Origin: Mortierella alpina
Lineage: Eukaryota > Mortierellomycota > Mortierellomycetes > Mortierellales > Mortierellaceae
Length of the DNA stretch: 64,000 bases
Assembly (NCBI GenBank): GCA_029449245.1
Contig: JANATF010000009.1
Span: forward strand, 372,001-436,000
Direction: 5' to 3'
In this document: positions 12,801-25,239 of the stretch, one piece after another
Numbering within the stretch: position 1 is the first letter of the stretch
How the letters are laid out: every line of letters starts with the position of its first letter
The notes under the pieces: model-generated
The model's input: only the letters and a program-made list of their open reading frames with translations
What the model was told of the DNA's origin: nothing
Databases searched by the model: none
Program-made: the position numbers and the translations under genes

Positions 12801-13541
12801 ATCCAAAGGGAGATCGACTTTCAACGTCTGACATGATCAGAGATTTTGGATTTTTTTCGTCTTCCCCCAAAACCCAACCTTCTAGCCGGCATTCTTACTG
12901 GGCCCTATTCATTACGCAAAGACGCCCTCTTGCGTCCTGTTCCTCCTTTGCTTTTCCTCCTCTTCTTTCCTCTTCCTCTCCGTCGCCTCTCTGCAACTCT
13001 CTCTCTCTCTCTCTTTTTCTCTCTCTTTCTCTCTTTTACCCTCTCGCTCTCGCACTCACTCTCATTCGTTCTCCCACAGACTTCTGGCTCGCTCATTCCG
13101 CTTCGTCTCCCGTTCATTGTGACCTCTTTATATTCCGTCCCCAACACGCCATTTGCCCTTGACCGTCCAGGTGCTGCCAATCCTTTCTTTCGCAACTCAG
13201 CACTGCTCATTCCTCCACCCCTCCGTCGACACCCTTGCCACCCTTGACCCGCTACTTGCCTCCCCAGTCCCCCTACGTGTTCTCGTGCTGTTTGTTCTGA
13301 ACCCCCAACAGACTTCTTGGCCGCGCTTCCATAAATAATTTCATCCAGCGTGATCTGCGCTGACAAAGTTTGGCAACCCGCCGTTTTCTTTCAGCCCACC
13401 CAGTCGCCGCTGTCAGCTTCTACTACTTTGCCCCATCCAACCTGCCCACCAGAGCACAAGCACGTCTGTTCTTTTTATCCTTCGCCTACTTCCTGTCTTT
13501 TCTATCGCGCCTCGTTTGTACAAGGCACAGGTCCAAACACG
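9866..13541. other. Gene-poor stretch, 3.7 kb
   Basis: No convincing gene on either strand. Open frames here are short, have no family likeness and lack consistent splice partners. From about 9960 to 12020 the DNA is A-rich with many A7-A10 runs on the plus strand. From about 12850 to 13520 it becomes strongly pyrimidine-rich on the plus strand, as in the 5' leader or promoter of the VAP gene that starts at 13542. A non-coding transcript or a long COX12 3' UTR cannot be excluded. Confidence 0.5.
12993..13038. repeat. CT-rich microsatellite in VAP upstream region
   Basis: About nine uninterrupted CT units followed by imperfect CT/TTTCT repeats, inside a larger polypyrimidine tract. Such tracts are common in fungal core promoters of constitutive genes; a link to VAP expression is inferred from position only. 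Confidence 0.7.
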
Positions 13542-15546
13542 ATGTCGACCGCCACAGCGACCGCCGGTGCCTCGACAGCTCCTCAGGCAACTCCAGCCTT
13601 GCTCCGGATCTCTCCACAGACATTTCAGTTTACAGGTACAGTGAGATCTCCCCGTCTAGACCATGCATACCGATGCAGTTTATATTATGGACGAAGCTTC
13701 ACCCCTTACATTCTTGGACCATCCGCTCCCTCCCACGGTTGTTTGTGGTCAGGGTAGCTGTGGTACGGACATTGTGCAGGTCTGTTATTATCCCTTGGGT
13801 GATGGGGCCGTGCATATCGGCTGGGCTTGTGGACGTTTGAATTTGTCGAACCGACACTTCAGGCACAGACACACAACACGGAACGTGTATCACACTCACG
13901 ATATTCAACATGCACGTCTGTTCCAATGCAGGCCAGGATTTTGAGCGGTTTGATATTGTGCCGATCTCTGTACTTCTGTGGCAGACATGGCTACAATGAG
14001 TAGGCTATGAGGGGGCAAGAGCAGAAGAGACATGCAGGTCACTCGAAATGAAGTGGGTGTGAAAAAAAAAAACGGAGGGGAGGGGGTTGTCATGAATGGG
14101 CGAAGGCTGATTCTGTACCATTTGACAATGTATCATCAAAGCGGAGCCGGAGGAACCAGCGACGGAGAAATAGGAGCCACTGTCCCGGCGCTGCCCCACG
14201 CTTTCATTCTTCTAACAGCCCTTGCGATTTTGGTATCTTTAGCCTCCAAGGTGTCTTCCGGACTGGTATCCAAACTCAAGATCAGGAATCTATTGACTAG
14301 CCATGTTGGGTACAAGTTCAAGACCAACGCACCGCTGCGCTACTCGGTCAAGCCTGTCCTTGGGGTGCTGGCGCCTGGGCAGTCAATCGAAGTATTCGGT
14401 AAGACTATTTGTGTTTTCAAGCTGAATCTAAATCCCCTGTCAGAAAAATGATGTCGGACCCTTGCCTGATCGCGATCTGTTCAATGGATAGTGCGGTGCG
14501 AAAGTTGGGTCAACCCTCAAGATAGATTCCTGCTGCAGAGCGTGGCACTGGGCGAGGAGGAAAGCCAGGGCATCGATGCTGTCACTGTAAGTTGACCACT
14601 GTTGCACCCACTGCATGTCTGCTTGTCTAACCCAGGACGATAACGCGCGTTATACTAATGAAAGGCTGTCTTGTTTGGGTCAACATAGTGGAAAGAAATT
14701 GACCGACGGAGGATCATTGAGAACTTTATCCAGTGCTCATCCTCATCCACGCTAGTCATGAGAGAACCCCAGGATGACGGCGGTTCGCTATCATCTTCGT
14801 CCTCCGACTCGTCGAGGACCACTGCATCCGTTGTATCGTCTACACAATCATCGGGCTTGTCTGAGAAAGCAAGGTCCCAGCATCCGCATCCTAGCCATCA
14901 TCAAGGCCAACAGAGGCGGCCCACTGTCGCACATGTCCATGCCGCAGGCAGAAAAATGTCGACCAGCTCCTCTGTGTCCTCGAACACGTCGTCTCCTGGA
15001 TCTTACCCAACACTGTTCACGTCCTCTAAAGGCGGCGCTCCTTCAAGGCCGTCAAACTCTTCCGCTCCAGGTCTTGGGCATGGTCTGCTCTCCAAACCTG
15101 TCGGATACTTGACGACAACTTTGAGCAACTCGAAGCATTTCCTTAGGACCATGTCCCAGTTCTTGGCTGCACGGAAATACACAAAGATCCAGATGTTTAC
15201 CGTGTCGGTCATCTGTCTTTTGCTTGGATTGCTTCTGCCGTTGGAAAAGATCTTCATGTGGTCAAGTGGGGCGAGCAACAGCAATACTACGAGCAGCAGC
15301 AACACTCAGTTTAGGAGTGGAGTCATTCATCGCAAGCCCATCTTTTCCTCTTCGACGGCGTCTTCAGGTATTATACCCGTTATGGTCACGACTGCTCAGG
15401 CTGGCCCTGCTGTTGTGGCCAAGGAAGCGGATCCTACAGATCTGCCTCCGGTGGAGGAGATCATCCCTGAAGAAGAACCAAAGCCAGAGGTTTGGGTACA
15501 AGGTGAAAGCATGCCTGCTGCCAGCGTAGTAGAAGGTGCTCTCTGA
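13542..15546 (+). CDS. VAP/Scs2-family ER membrane protein with MSP domain
   Basis: VAMP-associated protein of the ER surface; VAPs bind FFAT-motif proteins and build membrane contact sites. Exons 13542-13635, 14243-14398, 14492-14586 and 14689-15546 join in frame to 400 residues. The MSP domain covers about residues 20-130: LLRISPQTFQF, then YKFKTNAPLRYSVKP (the VAP signature that forms the FFAT pocket), then CESWVNPQDRFLLQS. A Ser/His-rich linker follows, then one membrane segment at about residues 285-306 (TVSVICLLLGLLLPLEKIF). Unlike classical tail-anchored VAPs, about 95 residues follow the membrane segment, ending in an acidic PVEEIIPEEEPKPEV region. Intron 1 is unusually long (607 nt). 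It converges with PCNA. Confidence 0.9.
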
Positions 15547-15822
15547 ATGAGCCGCGCCAAAGAAAAGTCCACATCCTGTCAAGATCTCTCATAGTCATCG
15601 TTCTCATCGAGTCTTCATTAATACCGCCTATTTTCATATTTGTACAACACATTAAAGAACAGTTACTATCATCTACAATCCGCCATTGGTTTTTGACGTG
15701 TACTCTTTTTGTGTTTTGTATTGGGTTGATGTTTTGTAATGGTGCTATATCCTAAATGACCCCAACGAAAAGTCTTTCTACTCTTTTTTTTTTTGGGCTT
15801 TTTCTCATCACAGAAAACATCC

Positions 15823-17034
<1,212 letters not shown>

Positions 17035-17231
17035 ATTGTATGTATGGATGTATGGAGGAGGAGTTGTGATCTGGAGAAGGGTGATGAGGCAAAAGGTGGA
17101 GAGCAAACGAAAAAGCGAAATCTCGAGCCTTTAAAAAAATCACGTCGCAGAGGACACGAAAAGAAATATAAACAAACAACGTGGGCGCGTACTGTAATTA
17201 AAGCCTTTTCTGGGGGCTGTCCCCTTAACCG

Positions 17232-17242
17232 TTTTTCGCGTC
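17232..17242 (-). promoter_or_regulatory. E2F/MBF-like box upstream of PCNA
   Basis: Read on the minus strand the sequence is GACGCGAAAAA, which combines the ACGCG core of MBF sites with the CGCGAAA core of SBF/E2F sites. It lies about 200 bp upstream of the PCNA ATG and just past the TRM140 stop codon. In fungi and animals replication genes are switched on at G1/S through this element class; activity here is inferred. Confidence 0.5.
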
Positions 17243-17247
17243 ATTAT

Positions 17248-18995
17248 CTATGTGCTTGTGCCCTTCCTCTCCTCACTTGCTGTCCGTGGAGAATCAGCGG
17301 GCGTGTCCAGCGAGAGCGAGGTATCCACCGTAGCATCCTTGAGAGAATCTGACGAAGATGGGGGTCCAGTCGTTGTCACCACTGTCGCAGAAGGAGCGCC
17401 TGGAACCTGGCCCGCCAAAGGCTTTCTAAACTTTCCTTGAAGCCAGACCCTGTACATCTTGACTTTGCGCAGGCGGTTCACAATCAGCCGCCGATCCACT
17501 GCATTCTGTTCAATCGTGAACTTGGATCCAAAAAGCTTGACAATCTCCTCAGAGTCGAAAAAGTATACGCGCGTGCCATCGCCTCGGACGTAAAAATTGT
17601 CGGACAGGAGTCGGTTCTTCTTGAAGCGCAGCTGTGCCATATCATACCGTCCATAATCACGGAACACGATCAGTCCGCCTGGTTTGAGTAGCTACTCGAG
17701 GAACGGAGAGGTTACGAAAATAGAGTGGTTAGCATGCATCTGTCAACTACAGTCAAACATCGCATTTGAAGATAGCCAAGCATCTTACCTTGTACAGATT
17801 GTTCATGGCCTGATCCCACTTGTCGGGGTGAAGCGCAGAAAGGACAAAGATCAAAACAAGTACATCCATGGACTCAGGTTCCACCTCTGGCGGGATATCG
17901 TCGCTCGCCAAATCCCACACAAACGCCTTTCCCCTCGTCTCATCATACGCGCGGTTACCCTTGACCACACCCACGGCTGTGGAGGAAAAGTCGCAGGCGT
18001 AGACAAACAGCTTCGGGTTCTTGCTTTCTATCAACATTGGGAACATGGTGTTTCCTGCACCACATCCAATCTCCATAACATTCTTCTCGCCAGCCTATCA
18101 GTATGAATAAGCGAAGACGATGTGAGCTCGGCGTAGACATGGGTTGGTTCCTAACGTCATGATCCCATATCGATTTGCAGTGAGCATGCAACTTGTTGCT
18201 TCCTTACATCTGCTTCGACCATTTGAAAGAGCTCCGGGAACTCTATCCGGAGCCAGTGCCGATCCTTGAAGAATCTGTTCTCATTCTTTGCATAGAACTT
18301 GTTCCAGTTATCTGCCGCCTCTGCATGATACGTCTCGACCAACTCCTCAGGCACTGGATCTCGCTGCTGACGCGCAATCTCGTTCAGTGCGTGCTGCTCT
18401 TGTTCTTCACCCCAAGGTGCATGGTCCCTATTTAATGTGACAGTGAGGGGAGCAGAGAAGGACGAGGTGTGAAAAAAGGGAGACGGCTCGGTCCAAGAAG
18501 CCATTTCATTTTCACTGATTGCCGTCAAAGCTGGCGGTTAGACCGCTCGCTGATGACAAGATCCTACCAGGCGTTCTGCTCAAAGACATCGGACTCATCC
18601 GTGAGAATGCGGCCACCAAACGCCTTGGTATCGGGTGCGCTGACATCCCTTGAGCTGGATTGCTGTTTCTTGTCACTGTCAGCGGTCGTTCCGTCCTTGG
18701 TGGTCACGATCGGATTTTCATGATCGGCCACAGTCTTGCCTTCAGCAGCAGCAGCAACGTCGGCCTCTAGCTCCTGTTTCTTGACGAGCAGCTTATCCTC
18801 CTCAACCGCCAACTCTGAAGGGCGTTTCAGCGAGGCGACATCTTCAGCAATCACCCTGTGCTCCACTGTCTCCTGATGTCCAGTCTTGTCCTTGTCAGCG
18901 TCAGTAGGGAGGGCTGATTCCTTGGGAACAATGTCCTCTGTGGTCTGTTGAGCGTCCATGATGGTTGGCTCGTTTGATGTTGGTGAGGATGGCAC
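17248..18995 (-). CDS. TRM140: tRNA N3-methylcytidine methyltransferase (Trm140/METTL2 type)
   Basis: SAM-dependent enzyme that makes m3C32 in the anticodon loop of certain tRNAs. Exons 18568-18995, 18208-18427, 17789-18094 and 17248-17691 join in phase to 465 residues. An acidic, disordered N-terminus of about 120 residues is followed by [18 protein letters not shown], then [18 protein letters not shown] and [16 protein letters not shown], blocks typical of METTL2/6/8. The SAM-binding loop is [14 protein letters not shown] at about residues 222-235, and [17 protein letters not shown] is the conserved strand after the cofactor site. The disordered Ser/Thr-rich tail is poorly conserved. A start at the second Met (18959) is possible. 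No actin-binding Abp140 extension is evident, unlike in baker's yeast. Confidence 0.93.
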
Positions 18996-19143
18996 AATGC
19001 AAGTGCCTTCCTTTTATTTGTACCCAAACTTTGATCTCGACAGTCACCGCTTTTTTTTTCCAGATATTGTTTATTCCAAGGTCATATCGTCTCTAAGAAT
19101 GCCATCTATCGCGGGCGGTATATTCATTTCTTGCGCCAGTTGT

Positions 19144-19836
19144 TCAATGGTGCTCGGCAGCCGCGGGTTCCTATGCAAAATATCGTACTTTCATGATTAA
19201 ATCCTTGATCCTGATCATGGTTTTGAAAACTGGCCTCTTTTCCAGCTTTCAATCGCGATTCTCTACTTACTGCAGTGGGTGGAGGGATGTTACGTTCAAA
19301 CTTGGTTCCGCCAGGGGCCGTGGGTGCTATTTTGACGATTCCATGAGTGCGAGGGTGGATTAGTAGGGCATCCCGTGAAAGTTGCAAACCACTGTGATCC
19401 AGAAGTCTGTTTCGATCCAGCCATGAACTGTTGTTTCCTGAAAATCACTTAGGGTTGGGACATGGCTCCCAAGGTCCTGGAACTGCCTCTGCATTTGCGA
19501 ACTAGTCCTGTAATCGATCCTGTCTCCTCTATGCGCTCCTCTTCAATCTCCCGTAGTAACTTGGAGGGCTCTAGGTCAGAGGCTCATGCCGAGGGTGACA
19601 TTACCAATATAAGGATCGGGATGTCTCAATTCTTTCAACTGACGCTCGGCTTCCTGGACAGCCTGGGCAATCTGGCGGGGGTGGCGGAGGTTCTTGTTTG
19701 CATCGAACTGAATGCGAAGCTCGACGGCCTTGCGTCTGAACAAGTTGGTGTCGATGTACCAGTCCTGAGCGGTCTTGAGCGAGCGCTTGTACAGGGACTG
19801 GACCAAGCGGCGGTGAGCAATCTGTGCCTCAGACAT
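19144..19836 (-). CDS. NDUFB9: NADH:ubiquinone oxidoreductase subunit NDUFB9 (B22, LYR family)
   Basis: Accessory subunit of the distal membrane arm of respiratory complex I. Exons 19605-19836, 19271-19326 and 19144-19170 give 104 residues. AHRRLVQSLYKRSLK carries the LYR-type motif (LYK here). It is followed by the family pattern RIQFDANKNLRHPRQIAQAV and RHPDPYI, then TAPGGTKFERNIPPP across the first intron. The last exon adds only EPAAAEHH; its donor (GTAAGT) and acceptor (TAG) are good, but reading through this intron would also stay open for 50 residues, so the exact C-terminus is uncertain. The gene is divergent from TYW2 with 240 bp between the ATGs. Confidence 0.88.
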
Positions 19837-20076
19837 GTGTGCGTGGGGATGTAAAGACGGGGAGAGTGGAGAGGGAGTGAGGCAAAGATGGAAGAGAGGA
19901 AGAGAGAGAGACAGGAAAGAGCCAGGACGGGGTGTGCCATCTTCGGAGAATTGGAATCTCGTTTCCGGATGGCTTTGCTTGCCATTCTCGCAAGCTCAAA
20001 AAGTCGTCTTGGCTTTAACTTTGATTCGTTTGCTTTTCTCCCGCCCCTTCGTCAAGCCCGCCAGCTCACCAGTCAA
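19837..20076. promoter_or_regulatory. Shared divergent promoter of NDUFB9 and TYW2
   Basis: The 240 bp between the NDUFB9 ATG (minus) and the chosen TYW2 ATG (plus) must hold both promoters. It is GA-rich next to NDUFB9 and CT/T-rich towards TYW2. No clear TATA box is seen on either side. Confidence 0.55.
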
Positions 20077-21834
20077 ATGCCATCGACCATACCCGTCTTG
20101 CTTGTGCCCACACACCTGACCAAGCACCTCAAGGTCTTTCTGGACACGGCAGGATGGCGCGACAGGACCAGGCTCATCACCCGCTACTCACAGATTACGG
20201 AGTCTGGAGGTGACCTAGCATCGCACATGGCCATGGCGCTCTTGCCCATAGGACCATTCAGTGCCCTGCCAGGAGCCGAAGCCAGGGACATGGAATCCCT
20301 CTGGGAGCTACTTGAGGGACCAGCAGTCATGCAGGTACCACTTGCGCTGCCTCCAGTAGTCGCCGATCCACTCACGTTAAAGTCAATTTTCGTGGTCTAC
20401 CTGGCACCCACAGCCTTCGCTGCGCCAAAGCATCTGCTCGTTCAAACACCACTCGAAAAGCTTCAGCAGGGCGTCTCCGACTTTCTGACCCCATTTCTTC
20501 AAACTTGGGAACAAGAGACTCCTGACACAAAATCGACCGACAGCCAACCTGGGTTCAACGACCTGCCACGCCTGCTGGCCTCGCTTCCTCAAAAATGGGA
20601 GCACTACTCGGACTTTACGCTCTTGCCACCCTCAGCCTTCCTGACAGCGCCCTGGCCCACCGTCATGAAGCGTTTAATAGCACTGGACCAAGAGCAAGCT
20701 CGGAACAGTGACCCGCCGAACGCGGATGACAGGGTCATGGTAAAGTGGGAGAGGCTGATCCAGGACGCATTGCAATCGAGCCACATTGCACGGAAAGCCA
20801 TCATCCCCGTCAACGATATACTCCGTCGTCCTACTATTCGACCATTGACTGGCGACTGGAAGCTTCACAACCGGTACAAATCGTGGATCGAGGACGATCT
20901 GCACTTCCTGGAACATGAGACGATCGAGGGCACGGCAAAACCAGGCAACAACACCACAGCGAACTCGGCCGAGTCACTGCAGCCATCAAAGGATGACCTC
21001 CGGCAGGCGTATTGGGCCGAGACATGCCAGAACCATGTCTGGTACACGTGGGCGCCCATGTTCACCATGTTCTCAGCAGGCAATATCACCGAGAAGGAGC
21101 GAGTAGCGAAATCACGGCCTATTTTCGATGCCAAGGGCAAGACTGTCGTGGATCTGTACGCCGGCATTGGATATTTCGCGTTGGTCTACCTCATTCATGC
21201 GGGTGCCAAGGTTGTCCATGCTTGCGAATGGAACCCCTGGAGCGTGGAAGGTCTAGCTCAAGGCGCGGCAAGGAATGGGATTCCATGGAAAAAGTACCTG
21301 GGCGTTTCTGTGACGGCGTCCAATGGATCAGCCAGTTCAACAGCGACGTCAACAAAAACGATAATGGAATCAACATCAGAAGAGGCAGGGAGTCAAGGAA
21401 GGCTGCAGGCGTTCGAGACCAGCCCGGCGGAACGAGCTCTTGTCCCAGGCAAGAAACTAAAATCGTATGGCAACTTGATTATTTATCCAGGCGATAATGC
21501 ACAGTGGATCGACGCGTTTGAAAATCAGGCACATCACGTCAATCTTGGTCTGATTCCCTCGGCCGAGCCTGGCTGGGTTCTGGGTGTGCGGGCATTGTGT
21601 CCTCGCGAGGGTGGCTATCTGCATGTGCACCATAACATCCGCGTTGGGGAGGAGGAGTCCTTTAAGAAATACCTGCTCGATTCACTTCAGGATTTATTTG
21701 CACTCTGGAAGACCAGCTCCGCGCCTTGGTCAATTCATATTCGCCACTTGGAGAACGTCAAGAGCTTTGCTCCATTGGTGTTTCATTATGTAGTCGATGT
21801 AGAGTGTAGGCCAACCCATCCTGGCATTTTGTAA
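20077..21834 (+). CDS. TRM12: tRNA wybutosine-synthesising protein 2 (TYW2/Trm12)
   Basis: Transfers the 3-amino-3-carboxypropyl group from S-adenosylmethionine to the yW-86/imG-14 intermediate at G37 of tRNA-Phe. One exon, 585 residues from the ATG that begins MPSTIPVLLVPTHLTK; the frame is open further upstream but would run into the NDUFB9 promoter. Family marks: APMFTMFSAGNITEKER, the SAM loop VVDLYAGIGYFALVYL at about residues 357-372, VVHACEWNPWSVEGL, then LGLIPSAEPGW and GGYLHVHHNI. A low-complexity Ser/Thr insertion (about residues 415-435) and a long N-terminal region are typical fungal additions. TRM140, another tRNA-modification gene, lies 1.1 kb from it. Confidence 0.94.
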   Translation: MPSTIPVLLVPTHLTKHLKVFLDTAGWRDRTRLITRYSQITESGGDLASHMAMALLPIGPFSALPGAEARDMESLWELLEGPAVMQVPLALPPVVADPLTLKSIFVVYLAPTAFAAPKHLLVQTPLEKLQQGVSDFLTPFLQTWEQETPDTKSTDSQPGFNDLPRLLASLPQKWEHYSDFTLLPPSAFLTAPWPTVMKRLIALDQEQARNSDPPNADDRVMVKWERLIQDALQSSHIARKAIIPVNDILRRPTIRPLTGDWKLHNRYKSWIEDDLHFLEHETIEGTAKPGNNTTANSAESLQPSKDDLRQAYWAETCQNHVWYTWAPMFTMFSAGNITEKERVAKSRPIFDAKGKTVVDLYAGIGYFALVYLIHAGAKVVHACEWNPWSVEGLAQGAARNGIPWKKYLGVSVTASNGSASSTATSTKTIMESTSEEAGSQGRLQAFETSPAERALVPGKKLKSYGNLIIYPGDNAQWIDAFENQAHHVNLGLIPSAEPGWVLGVRALCPREGGYLHVHHNIRVGEEESFKKYLLDSLQDLFALWKTSSAPWSIHIRHLENVKSFAPLVFHYVVDVECRPTHPGIL

Positions 21835-22106
21835 GATAGAAACCCCACTGAACATAGAAACTGAGGAGAAGCAGAAAATGACTTGTATGTTTATTGGGAA
21901 CAAGATTGTGTATGATACAGCGTATGAAAAGAAAACAAAAGGCGGACGAAATGCGTCAGAAGTGCGTGTGGGCAAGGGCAAGGGTCATGAGAGGAAAGGA
22001 AAGGGGACAAAGAAGTCCACTCTGCTGGAAAGGTCAACAGCAAGAGCGTCGTCGGCAGCGGCGGAGGCGGCGTTTGTGTTCTATCCTCCCTTTTTTTTTC
22101 TTTCTT

Positions 22107-25100
22107 TTATATCTTCTTCGCCCTCTTGTTCAAAGGCCCATCCAGGCTGTGGTCAAGGCCCTCCATTGACAATGATCTTGACCGTGCGTTGTTCGACACT
22201 GGCGATCCATCCGTCGATCCCGAATGGTTAGTCGAAGGCGAGGACGAAGCTGGGGTCAGAACGGGTGTCGTTGCGGTCGTGCTCATCCTCAAGTTGGACG
22301 ATCCAGGGGGTGCCAGATTTTTTATCTGCGTGGGATCGGAGGACGACGATGACGACGAGGATGCCACGGTCACGTTCTGCCCCTTGGCGAGCGGACTGGG
22401 TTGATGAACCCGCGACAACTCGCGCTCGCGAGGAACAGGCCATGCAAACGCAGAACTTGGCTGGGCACTTGTCGGTGTCTGACCAAAGACTATTGGGCTG
22501 AGCTCAGCCTGCGACGCGTAGAACTCTGGGTAGAAGGTTGAGGGTGAAGGAAGGTTCTTTGCAAACTGGGAAGGAAGCGTTGACGAGATGGGAGCAGATT
22601 CAAGGGGACGCTTCTGGATCTAGTAGAGAGGTATCGAGAGCAAGGTTTCGCTTAGTTTATGTTACAGGCCATTGCCACACTTTTTCTTTTTTTTTTCAGC
22701 CTTGACTTACAGGTGGCAGCTCGCTAGACTCCTCGGCCTTGATCATAGAATCTGTCAGCGTCGCATTATTCTCCTTGTTGTTGCCTTCCATGGGGATCTG
22801 GACTCGCAGCTTGGGCTTCTTGATGCCATTGGTAGGGCTCAGAACCGGTGACGTTGCTCCAGGAGCTGTGGCGGTGGGCAACATGGATGTCGATACCGCT
22901 GGAACAGAGCCCTGTGCGGCGGACGAACTATCCGCCATGGGCAAGTTCTCAGACTGCAGTGGTTCCGACTTCACCTCGGATAAACTCCCCAGTATAGATT
23001 CCGATTTCTCGTCAGACACATTGCTCAGAAGGGGCTCAGCTTTTGCCATGGAGAGGTGACCCATCAGAGGCGAAGAGGACTGAGAAATGTCCTGTTGCAT
23101 CTGGTGGTGCTGTTGCTGTGGCGATGGATGGTGTTGCACTTGAGATGGCATCTGCATCTGAGGCTGCTGCTGCTGCTGAGCGGGCAGACCCATAGGAGCC
23201 GACATGGGGATTTGGAAATTCTGTCCACTTTGGGGCTGGCTCATGGGTCGGTTAATAAACATGGGTTGTGGTTGCTGCTGGAACTGTTGAGGCTGAAAAG
23301 GCCGACTGTGTGCAGGCATCTAGATCGATAGCATGAGAGATCAAGAAGTATTAGCCAATAGTGCGCTTATCCGTTGTATGGTCTGTATCCTCGGATGCAG
23401 TTGCTGCCAGTACCTGCTGCATAGACTGAGAGGTCATCGATATTTGCGGCTGTTGAGTGTGCGACGGTAGCTGCTGAAGCTGTTGCAGTTGTTGGTGCTG
23501 CTGCTGCTGCTGCTGTTGCTGCATCTGCAATTGATGCTGCTGTATTTGCTGCTGCTGCTGTTGTTGTTGGTGATGGTGTTGCTGCTGTTGAAGCTGCTGT
23601 TGCTGTTGTTGTTGCTGTTGTTGCTGTTGAAGATATAGCTGCTGCTGTTGACTATACTGTTGTTGTTGATGCTGCTGGTGTTGTTGTTGGTGCTGCTGTT
23701 GCTGTCTATATTGCTGATCCATTGGCGTTTGCTGGTACTGGAAAGTACCATCATATTGGTGTGCGGGCACTGTGACATTGGGCATGGGCACCTGATAGGG
23801 GCTTCGTGGCAGATGCGTCGGGATAGGTGGTGGGGTGTGCGAAAAACTCTGGTGATGTGGAGGCGGTGTCTGCAGAGTGGCCTGACCGGGCGTGTGGTGG
23901 TGCTGATGGTGCGCTAAGGAGTGATGTGGCATTGACTGTGGCTGTGGCGTTACAGACATCGTGCTCCGGTTATCATCCCCAGCTCCCGACATCACGTCTT
24001 CGCCTTCGTCGTCCTCGTCCTTGCTCGCGGCCGCGGTCAAAAACTCTTTGTTGGTGTAGGTCTCGCATGAATCGTTATACTAGCACGCCGCATGGCAGAA
24101 AAGGATCAAAAGAACACTGATCAGCACTGGGCATCAGGAGAGGCCATGCACCATCATAACGCGACAATAGGGGGCGGGGATAGGGAAGAGAAAGACAGAA
24201 AAAAAAGGAAGGGAACAGAAACTGGCATAATTTTCAAGCGAAGGAGCATGCATGCACGCAGGATTGGCGAAGGTAGAGTTGATTGCTGGATATCACGGTG
24301 TGCTTCAATCAAGCAGCGGTCTCGTCCGCGGCCCCGGGTCGGAGGGCGATGTTGGGCTTTGAGAGAAACCAAAGAGCTGGCTGGCAACCTACCTCAGTGT
24401 ACCGGAGAAGGATCTGGTCGATATCATGGGAGGAGTACTGGACTAGCTTGTTGTTGGAGTTGAAGATGATAAGGCCTATCTGACAGTCGCAGAGCACCGA
24501 CAGCTCCATGGCTTTCTTCATCAACCCGAAGCGGCGCTTCTGGAACGTAACCTAGAAGAAGAGAAGAGACGGATGTCCATTCGGGAACCTGGTTAAGACA
24601 CGGAGTGTTACACGCAATGGATCATTCCCCATTTCAGCCATTGTCACCTCACACACACCACCCGCACGTAGGGTCCCACAGCACACAGCACACAACAGAC
24701 TGGCACAAAATTGTGCGCTGTGTTCAGCAAAAGTGAACCAGCACAGAGACAGCGGTGAAATAAAACATCGGGCCCGGAGAAGCATAGCAGTGCCACAATG
24801 AGTTGATCCTTCTCGTAGGCCAGGGCGAGATGCTGGACCCTGAGCTCAAGATTCTATTCTCAACCTCATTCGTTTTTTTTTTGCTCGCTATTTTTACAAA
24901 CAAGCGTGGGGTGTCGAAAAATAGAAAAAGGCACAGAGGTGAGAGAGAAAAAAAAAGCGTTGACGGTGAACAAGACCCAGGATATAAAAAGACCAGATCC
25001 GAAGGATGCATCTTGTCTTCTCAATCACCTCATCACCTGCTCCCTTCCTCAACAACAGGCTTCCAATGTCTTACAGCACCTTGGCGGGTCCAAATACTTT

Positions 25101-25239
25101 CACCTCTAAGTTCCCCCCGACACTACTCTCTTTGCTCACTTCAAGGAAAAAAGAAAGGAAAAAAAGTTAAATTGATGATTTGTACCTGACGGTTACGCTC
25201 GTCCATGATGGTCTTGATTTGAATCTTTTTGCGTCCCAT
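22107..25239 (-). CDS. MADS-box transcription factor, MEF2/Rlm1 type, Gln-rich
   Basis: DNA-binding regulator of the type II (MEF2-like) MADS class, which includes Rlm1 of the cell-wall-integrity MAP-kinase pathway. Exons 25186-25239, 24393-24551, 23414-24079, 22711-23319 and 22107-22619 give 666 residues. [18 protein letters not shown] and [20 protein letters not shown] form the MADS box (1-57). [19 protein letters not shown] is the MEF2 extension (about 58-75). An acidic stretch (KDEDDEGED), His/Pro-rich and long Gln-rich runs, and Ser/Pro-rich sequence follow; these are probable activation regions with many Ser-Pro sites, as expected of a MAP-kinase target. The first intron splits the MADS box after residue 18. 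The protein ends [10 protein letters not shown], a basic tail. Confidence 0.93.
23471..23737 (-). repeat. CAG/CAA (poly-Gln) tract inside the MADS gene
   Basis: About 270 bp of CAG and CAA codons on the coding strand (CTG/TTG on plus), interrupted by a few His, Leu, Met and Tyr codons. Mixed CAG/CAA use is typical of stabilised poly-Gln. Antisense and shifted frames are open through it only because of the repeat. Confidence 0.9.

Noticed and set aside
12227-13366. Frames at 12227-12637, 12689-13162 and 12905-13366 as genes
   Set aside because: Strong composition bias from pyrimidine-rich DNA, no splice partners, no family likeness.
19088-19270. Read-through C-terminus of NDUFB9, or a frame reading NPRLPSTIEQLAQEMNIPPA
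   Set aside because: Read-through would add 50 unlike residues; the second frame cannot be reached in phase from exon 2. Kept the short spliced end EPAAAEHH, with lower confidence.
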